From Streptomyces sp. JB150 (lineage in GTDB: Bacteria; Actinomycetota; Actinomycetes; Streptomycetales; Streptomycetaceae), in NCBI RefSeq assembly GCF_011193355.1, contig NZ_CP049780.1, positions 2,071,307 to 2,135,306 on the forward strand: DNA of 64,000 nt, written 5' to 3'. The position numbers and the translations under genes are program-made. Shown here piece after piece: positions 46,326 to 54,163 of this stretch (positions are counted from its first letter, which is position 1; each line of letters begins with the position of its first letter). The notes under the pieces are model-generated. The model searched no databases. It was not told the DNA's origin and saw only the letters and a list, made by a program, of their open reading frames with translations.

Positions 46326-47794
46326 GTGGCCCTGCTTTCGGGGTAGACGCTGGTGACGCTGGTGTTGCCGGGTGCGGCGCAGTCCGCGGCGACGCCGGAG
46401 TCGGCGGACGCGGCCGCGATGCCGGTCGTGCCCGAGCCACTCGGCGACGCGCCCGTGGCGGCGGCGATGGCCTCGCGGTAGCGGGCCACCGTGCCCTCGG
46501 CGGCGCGGGCCCAGGTGAAGCGGGCGAGGACCCGGTCGCGTCCGGCCGCGCCGAGCCGTCGGCGCAGCTCCTCGTCGCCCAGCAGCCGCTTCAGCGCGGC
46601 GGCCAGCGCTCCCGCGTCGCCCGGGGGCACGGCGAGGCAGGTCTCGCCGTCGCGGCCGGCGACCTCGGGGATCGCGCCGCCGGTGGTGGCGACGAGCGGC
46701 GTTCCGGTGGCCATGGCCTCGGCGGCCGGCAGGGAGAAGCCCTCGTACAGCGACGGCACGCACGCCACCTGCGCCGAGCGCACCAGGTCGACGAGTTCGG
46801 CGTCGGAGATGCCCTTGACGAAGTCGACGGCGCCTTCGAGGCCGTACCGTTCGACGGCCTGGGCGACGGGTCCTTCGGCGGGCCGCTTGCCGACGACGAC
46901 GAGATGGGCGTCGGGCTGCTCGGTGCGGACCTTGGCGAGCGCCTCGACGAGGAAGACGAGGCCCTTGAGGGGGACGTCCGCGCTGGAGGTGGTGACGATC
47001 CGTCCGGGCACGCGGGGCACCGACGGGTCGGGCGAGAACAGGTCGGTGTCGGCGCCGATGTGGACGACGTGGACACGGTCCTGGCGTACGCCGAGGTGGT
47101 CGACGATCTCCTGGCGGGAGGTGCCGGAGACGGTCAGCACGGACGGCAGCCGGCGCGCGACGCGCTTCTGCATGCGGGTGAACGCGTACCAGCGGCGCAC
47201 GGAGTAGCGGCGCTGCCAGGTGTCGGCGGCGTCCAGCTCCAGCTGCCGGTCGACGGTGATCGGGTGGTGGATCGTGGTGACGAGCGGCGCGCCGAGATCG
47301 CCCAGCAGCCCGTATCCGAGGGTCTGGTTGTCGTGCACGATGTCGAAGTCGCCGCGGCGGGCGCGCAGATGGCGGCGGGCGCGCAGCGAGAAGGTGAGCG
47401 GCTCGGGGAAGCCGCCGGTCCACATCGTCGCGACCTCGAGGGCGTCGATCCAGTCCCGGTACTCGTCGCGCTTCGGGGTGCGGAAGGGGTCGGGCTGCCG
47501 GTAGAGGTCGAGGCTGGGCAGCTCGGTGAGGCGCAGGTTGTCGTAGCCCTCGTCGAGGACGGGGTACGGCTGGGCGCCGATGACCTCGACGTGGTGCCCG
47601 AGGCGGGCCAGTTCGCGGGACAGGTGGCGGACGTAGACGCCCTGGCCGCCGCAGAACGGGTTCCCCTTGTAGGTGAGCAGTGCGATGCGGAGCGGTCGCG
47701 AACCGGTGGGGGCACCTCCCTGCCCGAGCGAAATCGCGAGCTCGGGGGACGCCGGGTCCTCCGGGGACCTGGCCTCCCTGGCCTCAGCGGTCAC
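46319..47794 (-). CDS. Glycosyltransferase family 4 (GT-B)
   Basis: A 491-residue retaining glycosyltransferase with two Rossmann domains. The N-terminal glycine loop is seen in TYKGNPFCGGQGVYVRHLS, then FDIVHDNQTLGYG and HHPITVDRQLELD. The C-terminal sugar-nucleotide site has PLKGLVFLVEALAKV and VPSLYEGFSLPAAEAMATG, the E-x7-E pattern of GT4. The GTG at 47794 has AAGGGGG six bases upstream; a GTG seven codons earlier is possible. The C-terminal tail after residue 430 is low complexity. First gene of a three-gene operon divergent from the KstR-like regulator. Confidence 0.92.
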   Translation of the reverse strand: MTAEAREARSPEDPASPELAISLGQGGAPTGSRPLRIALLTYKGNPFCGGQGVYVRHLSRELARLGHHVEVIGAQPYPVLDEGYDNLRLTELPSLDLYRQPDPFRTPKRDEYRDWIDALEVATMWTGGFPEPLTFSLRARRHLRARRGDFDIVHDNQTLGYGLLGDLGAPLVTTIHHPITVDRQLELDAADTWQRRYSVRRWYAFTRMQKRVARRLPSVLTVSGTSRQEIVDHLGVRQDRVHVVHIGADTDLFSPDPSVPRVPGRIVTTSSADVPLKGLVFLVEALAKVRTEQPDAHLVVVGKRPAEGPVAQAVERYGLEGAVDFVKGISDAELVDLVRSAQVACVPSLYEGFSLPAAEAMATGTPLVATTGGAIPEVAGRDGETCLAVPPGDAGALAAALKRLLGDEELRRRLGAAGRDRVLARFTWARAAEGTVARYREAIAAATGASPSGSGTTGIAAASADSGVAADCAAPGNTSVTSVYPESRATC

Positions 47795-47846
47795 TCTGGC
47801 CCCCTTCTCCTGCACTGTCCCGCGAGATTATGCCGGGACGCCGACC

Positions 47847-47860
47847 TAGAACAAGTTTCA
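47847..47860. promoter_or_regulatory. KstR-type operator
   Basis: TAGAACAAGTTTCA matches the TNNAACNNGTTNNA consensus of mycobacterial KstR at every fixed position. It lies 53 bp upstream of the glycosyltransferase start and 152 bp upstream of the divergent KstR-like regulator gene, so one site could control both. Confidence 0.7.
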
Positions 47861-48011
47861 GACTTGATCGTTCAAGAGGCTCCGAATCTACCGGCAGGTA
47901 GCGCCGCTGTGAGAAGTGGATCAGGTGATTCACGCCACGGCCCACACCGGTCCCGAACCCTGCCATGCTGTGTGGTCCCACACCCTCACGGACTGTCACG
48001 GAACGGGACCC

Positions 48012-48668
48012 ATGGAGAAGGTGGAAGCCGCCACCAGGCGCCCGGCCGCAGGCCCCGCCTCGCCCCTCACCGAGCGGCAGGAGGAGCGCCGGCGCCGCAT
48101 CCTGCGCGCGAGCGCGCGGCTGGCGAGCCGGGGCGGGTTCGACGCGGTGCAGATGCGGGAGGTCGCCGAGTCCTCCCAGGTGGCCCTGGGCACCCTCTAC
48201 CGCTACTTCCCCTCCAAGGTCCATCTGCTGGTCGCGACGATGCAGGACCAGCTGGAGCGCCTGCACGCCACCCTCCGCAAGAAGCCCCCGACGGGCGACA
48301 CTCCCGCCGAGCGCGTCGCGCAGACCCTGATGCGCGCCTTCCGCGCCCTGCAGCGCGAGCCCCATCTCGCCGACGCCATGGTCCGCGCCCTCACCTTCGC
48401 CGACCGCGGCGTCAGCCCCGAGGTCGACCAGGTCTCCCGCCAGACCACGGCGATCATCCTCGACGCCATGGGCCAGGAGGACCCGTCCCCCGCCCAGCTC
48501 TCCGCCGTCCGCGTCATCGAACACACCTGGCACTCGGCGCTCATCACCTGGCTGTCGGGGCGGGCGTCGATCGCCCAGGTGACGGTGGACATCGAGACGG
48601 TGTGCCGGTTGATCGACCTGCCGGACGACCACCCGGAACGAGACAGACCGGGACAGCCCAACGACTGA
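48012..48668 (+). CDS. TetR family regulator, KstR-like
   Basis: A 218-residue TetR repressor. The HTH domain (about residues 25-72) reads RRRRILRASARLASRGGFDA, then MREVAESSQVALGTLYRYFP and SKVHLLVATM, very close to the KstR pattern of sterol-catabolism regulators. The ligand-binding half is helical (TPAERVAQTLMRAFRALQ, VIEHTWHSALITWLSG). ATG 48012 has GGGA eight bases upstream; a longer frame reaches 47916. In mycobacteria KstR is released from DNA by a sterol-derived CoA thioester. No sterol-breakdown gene is visible nearby, so the inducer may be another acyl-CoA. A KstR-type motif lies in the shared divergent promoter. Confidence 0.9.
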   Translation: MEKVEAATRRPAAGPASPLTERQEERRRRILRASARLASRGGFDAVQMREVAESSQVALGTLYRYFPSKVHLLVATMQDQLERLHATLRKKPPTGDTPAERVAQTLMRAFRALQREPHLADAMVRALTFADRGVSPEVDQVSRQTTAIILDAMGQEDPSPAQLSAVRVIEHTWHSALITWLSGRASIAQVTVDIETVCRLIDLPDDHPERDRPGQPND

Positions 48669-48856
48669 GCGACGGGCGGCACGCGACTGACCGGACGGAC
48701 GGCGCGCGACACGGCGTCAGCGTCGGGCGGCACGGAACGGAGAGGGCGGGGCGGGGCGACTTGCCGCCCGCTGTGGGGACTTACGCCGTGCCGTGATGTC
48801 CGGTGGGGCTCCCGTCGACCGCATCGCCGAACGGGGCGGCCACAAAGGGAGAACTC

Positions 48857-49112
48857 TTGCTGTCAGATCGCGTGGACAAGGACAAGGCGATCGACGATCG
48901 AGGACCTTGAGGGAGTCACATGGCCGGCTCCCCCGTCGGACAGCACTCTTTGGTCCGCGGCGTACACGAGTTGAGGAAGCGTCCGCTCAAAAGACCTCAC
49001 GGTGGAGGACCTGCGCCGGCCCATCGGGCAGGACGTCGGCCTTCGACGGGTGAAGCCGCTGACCCTGGACCACTTGCGGGAGACGGCTCCGGACGAAGCC
49101 GTCACCGGCTGA
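48857..49112 (+). pseudogene. Frame-damaged remnant of a CdiI-like immunity protein
   Basis: Three frames must be joined to make sense. The piece IEDLEGVTWPAPPSDS is in one frame. HSLVRGVHELRKRPLK is in another, starting near 48942. DLTVEDLRRPIGQDVGLRRV continues in the first frame to the stop at 49110-49112. Together they read like the family of contact-dependent growth-inhibition immunity proteins (pattern SIEELEG...DSHLVR...L..KPL..LTVEDLR..IGQ). A one-base loss near DS and a one-base gain in the AAAA at about 48990 would restore it. A TTG with AAAGGGAGA upstream could be the old start. The C-terminus (LDHLRETAPDEAVTG) is shorter than usual. Family recalled from memory, unverified. Confidence 0.6.
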
Positions 49113-49149
49113 CGCGTGACGAACCACTCGGATCACCCCCGCTGACCGC

Positions 49150-49290
49150 CCGGTAAAGTGGCCGCGTCGTATCACACCCGTACGGGGGAAAGCCGGTGTA
49201 AATCCGGCGCCGGCCCTTCCCCGAGTTCTCGACTTCGCTCGAACAGGGGAGACCCCTGTCCGTGAGCCGAACCCGCGCAGGGGCCGGCGA
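49150..49290 (+). ncRNA. Cobalamin riboswitch
   Basis: A leader RNA about 115 bp before the alpha-barrel gene, with the conserved core GGGGGAAAGCCGGTGTAAAT-CCGGCGCCGGCCC near 49184-49215 and the B12 box CAGGGGAGACCCCTGTCC near 49244-49261, followed by GTGAGCCGA. Core stems pair (CCGG with CCGG; CAGGGG with CCCCTG). It should repress the downstream genes when cobalamin is plentiful, by hiding the ribosome-binding site or ending transcription. Ends are approximate. It is the main reason for assigning the ECF operon to cobalamin or cobinamide transport. Confidence 0.85.
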
Positions 49291-49406
49291 GCCGGATCGC
49301 CCCGTGCGGACGTGGAACGGCTCAGCACCGTCGAGGTTCACGGAGCCGAGCCGCCCGGGTCCTCCGGTGCTGCCCGGCTCCCCGCAGGAGAGGGCATCCG
49401 CCGATC

Positions 49407-50633
49407 ATGAACGTCCGCCGCACCGCCGCGGCCCTGGCCGCCGCCGCAGTGATCGGCGCCGTCGCGGCTCCGGTCGCCCACGCCGCCGACCCGTCCCCGT
49501 CCGCCTCGCCGTCCGCGGCCCTGCCCTCGGGGCTGTACGGCACGGGCGACCCGACCTACGACGGTGTGTGGCGGCAGTCGCTCGCGCTGCTCGCCCAGGA
49601 CGCGGTGGGCGTGCGGCCCGCCGGGAAGGCGGTGGACTGGCTCACCGGGCAGCAGTGCGCGAACGGCGCGTTCGCCTCCTACCGCGCGGACACCGGCAAG
49701 GCCTGTGACGCCAAGACCATGCTGGACACCAACGCGACCGCCGCCGCCGTGCAGGCGCTCGCCGCGCTCGGCGGGCACGACGCCGAGACCGGCAAGGCCG
49801 TCAGCTGGCTGAAGTCGGTGCAGAACGAGGACGGCGGCTGGGGCTTCGGCGCCGGGTCGCCGACCGACACCAACTCCACCTCCGTCGTCATCGGCGCCCT
49901 CGCCGCCGCCGGGGAGAAGCCCGCCGAGGTGACGAGGAAGGGCAACTCGCCGTACGACGCCCTCCTCGCCCTGGCCCTCCCCTGCGACGAGGACGGCGGC
50001 GGCGCCTTCGCCTACCAGCCGGACAAGAAGGGCAAGCTCGCCGCCAACGCCGACGCCACGGCCGCCGGTGTGCTGGGCGCGCTCGGCAAGGGGCTCGGTG
50101 CCGAGGCGGGCGAGCCGGGCAACGCGCCCGAGTGCGCCGACGCCGAGTCCCCCGAGCAGGCCGCCGCCAACGGCGCCGCCTACCTCGCGGACGCCGTCGC
50201 CGAGGACGGCCACCTCGTCTCCGCCCTGCCGGGCGCCGAAAACCAGCCCGACTACGGCAACACCGCCGACGCGGTCGTCGCGCTCGCCGCGCAGGGCGGT
50301 GCCGAGCGGGCCGCGAAGCCCCTGGAGTGGCTCCAGCGGAACTCCGCGGACTGGGCGAAGCAGAACGGCCCCGCCGCCTACGCCCAGCTGATCTTCGCCA
50401 CGCTGGCCACCGGCGGCGACCCCCGTGACTTCGGCGGCGACGACCTCGTCGAGCGGCTGAACGCGACCGGCCCGGCCCCGCAGGCCGCCGGCGCGGACGA
50501 GGGCGAGCGGGACGACTCGGCCGAAGAGGAGAGCGACACCAGCATGCTGTGGGTGGTCGGTGCCCTCTTCGTCGGCGGTATCGGCGTCGGTTTCCTGCTC
50601 AGCGGCAGGAAGAAGAAGGGGCCGCAGGCGTGA
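49407..50633 (+). CDS. Secreted alpha/alpha-barrel protein, transcobalamin alpha-domain-like
   Basis: A 408-residue surface protein. The Sec signal peptide ends APVAHAADPS (about 28). The mature part is a repeat barrel of the prenyltransferase fold, with QSLALLAQDAVGVRPAGKAV, WLTGQQCANGAFASYRADTG, WLKSVQNEDGGWGFGAG and ANADATAAGVLGALGKGLG. Three or more toroid units are clear. A C-terminal helix (SMLWVVGALFVGGIGVGFLL) with the tail SGRKKKGPQA anchors it. No enzyme motif is present. Vitamin B12 carriers in animals use this same barrel. Being first after the cobalamin riboswitch and ahead of an ECF transporter, it probably captures cobalamin or a precursor at the cell surface. Confidence 0.82.
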   Translation: MNVRRTAAALAAAAVIGAVAAPVAHAADPSPSASPSAALPSGLYGTGDPTYDGVWRQSLALLAQDAVGVRPAGKAVDWLTGQQCANGAFASYRADTGKACDAKTMLDTNATAAAVQALAALGGHDAETGKAVSWLKSVQNEDGGWGFGAGSPTDTNSTSVVIGALAAAGEKPAEVTRKGNSPYDALLALALPCDEDGGGAFAYQPDKKGKLAANADATAAGVLGALGKGLGAEAGEPGNAPECADAESPEQAAANGAAYLADAVAEDGHLVSALPGAENQPDYGNTADAVVALAAQGGAERAAKPLEWLQRNSADWAKQNGPAAYAQLIFATLATGGDPRDFGGDDLVERLNATGPAPQAAGADEGERDDSAEEESDTSMLWVVGALFVGGIGVGFLLSGRKKKGPQA

Positions 50634-51340
50634 TGCTCCGCCGTGCCGCCGTCCTGCTCCTGGCCGTGCTGTTCGGGTCGCTGAGCACCGGCCCGGCACA
50701 GGCCGCCGGCTACCGCTACTGGTCCTTCTGGGAGCGCGACGGCGACCGCTGGACGTACGCCACCGAGGGCCCGGCCACCGCCCGGCCGTCCGACGGCGAC
50801 GTGCAGGGCTTCCGCTTCGCCGTCAGCGCGGACTCCGGCGACGCCGCCCGGCCGCGCGGCACGGCGACGTTCGACGTCATCTGCGCCCGTACGCCCGCGC
50901 GGGACGGCCGGAAGCGGGTCGCGCTCGTCCTCGACTTCGGTACGGCGGCCCACGCCCCGTCGGGCGAGACACCGCCCGCCCGCCGGACCGTGTGCGCGAG
51001 CGTGGCGCCCGACGCGACGACCGCGGAGGCGCTGGCCGCCGTCGCCAAGCCCCTGCGCTACGACACCAACGCGCTGCTGTGCGCCATCTCCGGCTATCCG
51101 GCGAAGGGCTGCGGGGAGCAGGTGAGCGGGAGCGGTACCGGCGGGAAGGACACCTCCCCGGAAGACGCCTCCCCGCAGGACGCCTCCCCGGAGAGCGCCG
51201 CCCCGGAGGACGCCGCCGAGGGAACGGCCGGCGGGCAGGACGACGGCGGGCCCTCCCTCGGTCTCCTCGCGGGCGGCGCGGCGGTGGCGGTCCTGGGCGC
51301 GGCCGCGATCTGGCAGACCCGGCGACGCGGGAATGGGTGA
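50633..51340 (+). CDS. Secreted beta-domain protein (SCO2322-like), possible transcobalamin beta-domain
   Basis: A 235-residue surface protein. Signal peptide LLLAVLFGSLSTGPAQAAG, then about 130 residues beginning YRYWSFWERDGDRWTYATEG and ARPSDGDVQGFRFAVS. The pattern YW-x(n)-G-x(n)-PxDG-x-V/I-x-x-R/F resembles the C-terminal half of transcobalamin and DUF4430 proteins. It has three cysteines (ICARTP, TVCASV, LLCAISGYPAKGCG). A Ser/Pro/Glu/Asp linker of DASPQDASPES-type repeats leads to a C-terminal helix GLLAGGAAVAVLGAAAIW. Overlaps its neighbours by 1 and 8 bp, so all are co-translated. The transcobalamin match is my inference. Confidence 0.78.
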   Translation: MLRRAAVLLLAVLFGSLSTGPAQAAGYRYWSFWERDGDRWTYATEGPATARPSDGDVQGFRFAVSADSGDAARPRGTATFDVICARTPARDGRKRVALVLDFGTAAHAPSGETPPARRTVCASVAPDATTAEALAAVAKPLRYDTNALLCAISGYPAKGCGEQVSGSGTGGKDTSPEDASPQDASPESAAPEDAAEGTAGGQDDGGPSLGLLAGGAAVAVLGAAAIWQTRRRGNG

Positions 51341-52409
51341 CACGGTCCACCCCGGTGCCTGGTGGCTGTGGGCCCTGTCCCTCGGCATCGCCGCCACCCG
51401 CACCACCAATCCCCTCCTCCTCGCGCTCCTCATCGCGGTCTCGGCGTACGTCGTCGCGGTGCGCCGCCCGGACGCCCCGTGGGCCCGCTCCTACGGCGCC
51501 TTCCTCAAGCTGGGCCTCGCGGTGCTGCTGATCCGCCTGGTGTTCGCCGTCGTGTTCGGTTCGCCCATCCCCGGCACGCACACCCTCCTCACCCTCCCCG
51601 AAGTGCCGCTGCCCGACTGGGCGCAGGGCATCCGTCTGGGCGGCGAGGTGACCGCGGAGGTGCTGCTCCGGGCGTTGTACGACGGTCTGAAGCTGGCCGC
51701 GCTGCTGATCTGCGTGGGCGCCGCGAACGCCCTCGCGAGCCCGTCGCGGCTGCTGAAGTCGCTGCCGGGCGCGCTGTACGAAATGGGGGTCGCGGTGGTC
51801 GTGGCCCTGACCTTCGCGCCGAGTCTGGTCGCGGACGTGCGGCGGCTGCGTGCCGCCCGCCGGCTGCGCGGACGGCCGGACAAGGGGGTCCGGGGCCTGC
51901 TCCAGGTGGGCCTGCCGGTCCTGGAGGGCGCGCTGGAACGGTCGGTGGCGCTCGCCGCCGCGATGGACTCGCGCGGCTACGGCCGTACGGCCGCGGTGCC
52001 GCCCGCGGTGCGCCGTACGACGGCCGCGCTCACCCTCGGCGGGCTGCTCGGGGTCTGCGCGGGGACGTACGGGCTGCTCACCGCGGAGGGCGGCACGTAC
52101 GGACTGCCGGTGCTGCTCGCGGGGGTGGGGGCCGCGCTCGCCGGGCTGTGGCTGGGCGGCCGGCGCTCGCCGCGCACCCGGTACCGCCCGGACCCGTGGG
52201 GCGCGCGGGCCTGGCTGGTCTCCGGCTCCGGTGCCGCGGTCGCCGCCTCGCTCGTCCTGGCCGCGTCCGCCGACCCGGCGGCCCTGCATCCGGGGGTGGT
52301 CCCGCTGACCGCCCCGAGCCTTCCCGTGTGGCCGGCGGCGGCCGTCCTGCTGGGCCTGCTCCCGGCCTTCGTGACCCCGTCGCCCGAGAACTCCGAGGAG
52401 TCGACGTGA
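51333..52409 (+). CDS. ECF transporter T component (CbiQ/EcfT family)
   Basis: A 358-residue membrane protein that couples the ATPases to the substrate-binding S component. The family's two Ala-Arg-Gly-type coupling motifs are seen as RRLRAARRLRG and AAAMDSRGYGR, in the large cytoplasmic loop. About seven to eight helices surround them, with NPLLLALLIAVSAYVVAV near the start and AAVLLGLLPAFVTP at the end. ATG 51333 overlaps the previous stop by 8 bp. The GTGA overlap with the ATPase gene shows tight coupling. T components work only together with A and S genes, both present here. Confidence 0.93.
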   Translation: MGDTVHPGAWWLWALSLGIAATRTTNPLLLALLIAVSAYVVAVRRPDAPWARSYGAFLKLGLAVLLIRLVFAVVFGSPIPGTHTLLTLPEVPLPDWAQGIRLGGEVTAEVLLRALYDGLKLAALLICVGAANALASPSRLLKSLPGALYEMGVAVVVALTFAPSLVADVRRLRAARRLRGRPDKGVRGLLQVGLPVLEGALERSVALAAAMDSRGYGRTAAVPPAVRRTTAALTLGGLLGVCAGTYGLLTAEGGTYGLPVLLAGVGAALAGLWLGGRRSPRTRYRPDPWGARAWLVSGSGAAVAASLVLAASADPAALHPGVVPLTAPSLPVWPAAAVLLGLLPAFVTPSPENSEEST

Positions 52410-54163
52410 TCCGCTTCGAGGACGTCTCCGTGACGTACGACGGAGCCGCCGAACCGACCGTCCGGGGCGTGGACTTCGAGGTCCCGGAGGGCGAACTGGT
52501 GCTGCTGGTCGGGCCGTCCGGCGTCGGAAAGTCGACGATCCTGGGCGCCGTCGCGGGGCTCGTCCCGCACTTCACGGGCGGCACCCTGCGCGGCCGGGTC
52601 ACGGTCGCCGGCCGCGACACCCGCACCCACAAGCCGCGCGAGCTGGCCGACGTGGTCGGCACGGTCGGCCAGGACCCGCTGTCGCACTTCGTCACCGACA
52701 CCGTCGAGGACGAACTCGCCTACGGCATGGAGTCGCTGGGCCTGCCCCCGGCGGTGATGCGCCGCCGGGTGGAGGAGACGCTGGACCTGCTGGGTCTCGC
52801 GCCGCTGCGGGACCGCCCGATCGCCACGCTGTCCGGCGGGCAGCAGCAGCGGGTGGCCATCGGCTCGGTGCTCACCCCGCACCCGAGCGTGCTGGTCCTC
52901 GACGAGCCGACCTCGGCCCTCGACCCGGCCGCCGCCGAGGAGGTCCTCGCCGTCCTGCAGCGGCTCGTCCACGACCTGGGCACGACGGTGCTGATGGCCG
53001 AGCACCGCCTGGAGCGGGTCGTGCAGTACGCCGACCAGGTCCTGCTCCTGCCCTCCCCCGGCGCACCGCCCGTCCTCGGCACCCCCGCCGAGATCATGGC
53101 CGTGTCGCCGGTGTATCCGCCCGTGGCCGGCCTGGGCCGGCTGGCGGGCTGGTCCCCGCTGCCGCTGACGGTGCGCGACGCCCGCCGCCGGGCGACGGAC
53201 CTGCGCGCCAGCCTGCGGAACCTGGACCCCTCTCCCGCTCCCGCCGCCGGGCCGGCCACCAGTACACCCACGGCCGACGCGGCCACGACCGAGACCGCGA
53301 CCGCCCCTGGCGTCCCCGCCCCCGTCTCCCCCGCCGACGCCGAGCCCTCCTCGCCCCGGCCCCGCCGTTGGGTGCGCAGGCACCGGCCCGCCGCGCCCGC
53401 CCCCGCCTCCCCGTACGCCGCCGAGGTGCGCCACCTCGCCGTACGCCGCGGCCGGGTGCGGGCGCTGCGCCGCGTCGACCTCACCGTCTCCCCCGGCGAG
53501 ACCGTCGCGCTCATGGGCCGCAACGGCGCCGGGAAGTCCACGCTGCTGTCCTCGCTGGTGGGGCTGGTCGAGCCGGACTCCGGCTCGGTGCGCGTCGGCG
53601 GCGCCGCGCCGCACCGCACGCCGCCCCGCGACCTGGTCCGCCGGGTGGGCCTGGTCCCGCAGGAGCCGCGCGATCTGCTGTACGCCGACACGGTCGCCGC
53701 CGAGTGCGCGGCGGCCGACGAGGACGCGGGCGCCGCGCCGGGCACCTGCCGGGCCCTGGTCTCGGCGCTGCTGCCGGGGATCTCCGACGACACCCACCCG
53801 CGTGATCTGTCCGAGGGGCAGCGGCTGACGCTCGCCCTGGCGGTGGTGCTGGCCGCCCGTCCGCCGCTGCTCCTGCTGGACGAGCCGACCCGGGGTCTGG
53901 ACTACGCGGCGAAGGCGCGGCTGGTCGCGCGGCTGAGGGAGCTGGCGGCGCAGGGGCACGCGATCGTGCTGGCCACGCACGACGTGGAGCTGGCCGCCGA
54001 GCTCGCCGACCGGGTGGTGCTGCTCGCGGAGGGCGAGGTGATCGCGGACGGCCCGACGGCGGACGTGGTGGTCTCGTCGCCGTCGTTCGCGCCGCAGGTG
54101 ACGAAGATCCTCGCGCCGCAGCGGTGGCTCACGGTCGCGCAGGTGAGAAAGGCGCTGGCATGA
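52406..54163 (+). CDS. ECF transporter A component, fused tandem ATPases
   Basis: A 585-residue protein with two ABC ATPase domains in one chain, equivalent to EcfA1-EcfA2. Domain 1 (1-235): Walker A GPSGVGKST, signature LSGGQQQR, Walker B VLVLDEPTSALD. Domain 2 (about 345-575): Walker A GRNGAGKST, signature LSEGQRL, Walker B LLLLDEPTRGLD. A Pro/Ala-rich linker of about 80 residues with TATAPGVPAPVSPADAE joins them. GTG 52406 has GAGGAG just upstream and shares GTGA with the T gene; ATGA joins it to the S gene. It powers uptake of whatever the S component binds. Confidence 0.95.
   Translation: MIRFEDVSVTYDGAAEPTVRGVDFEVPEGELVLLVGPSGVGKSTILGAVAGLVPHFTGGTLRGRVTVAGRDTRTHKPRELADVVGTVGQDPLSHFVTDTVEDELAYGMESLGLPPAVMRRRVEETLDLLGLAPLRDRPIATLSGGQQQRVAIGSVLTPHPSVLVLDEPTSALDPAAAEEVLAVLQRLVHDLGTTVLMAEHRLERVVQYADQVLLLPSPGAPPVLGTPAEIMAVSPVYPPVAGLGRLAGWSPLPLTVRDARRRATDLRASLRNLDPSPAPAAGPATSTPTADAATTETATAPGVPAPVSPADAEPSSPRPRRWVRRHRPAAPAPASPYAAEVRHLAVRRGRVRALRRVDLTVSPGETVALMGRNGAGKSTLLSSLVGLVEPDSGSVRVGGAAPHRTPPRDLVRRVGLVPQEPRDLLYADTVAAECAAADEDAGAAPGTCRALVSALLPGISDDTHPRDLSEGQRLTLALAVVLAARPPLLLLDEPTRGLDYAAKARLVARLRELAAQGHAIVLATHDVELAAELADRVVLLAEGEVIADGPTADVVVSSPSFAPQVTKILAPQRWLTVAQVRKALA

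Noticed and set aside
49407..50633. Annotation of the barrel protein as a terpene or squalene cyclase.
   Set aside because: It has a signal peptide, a C-terminal membrane anchor and no cyclase motif, and it follows a cobalamin riboswitch and precedes an ECF transporter.
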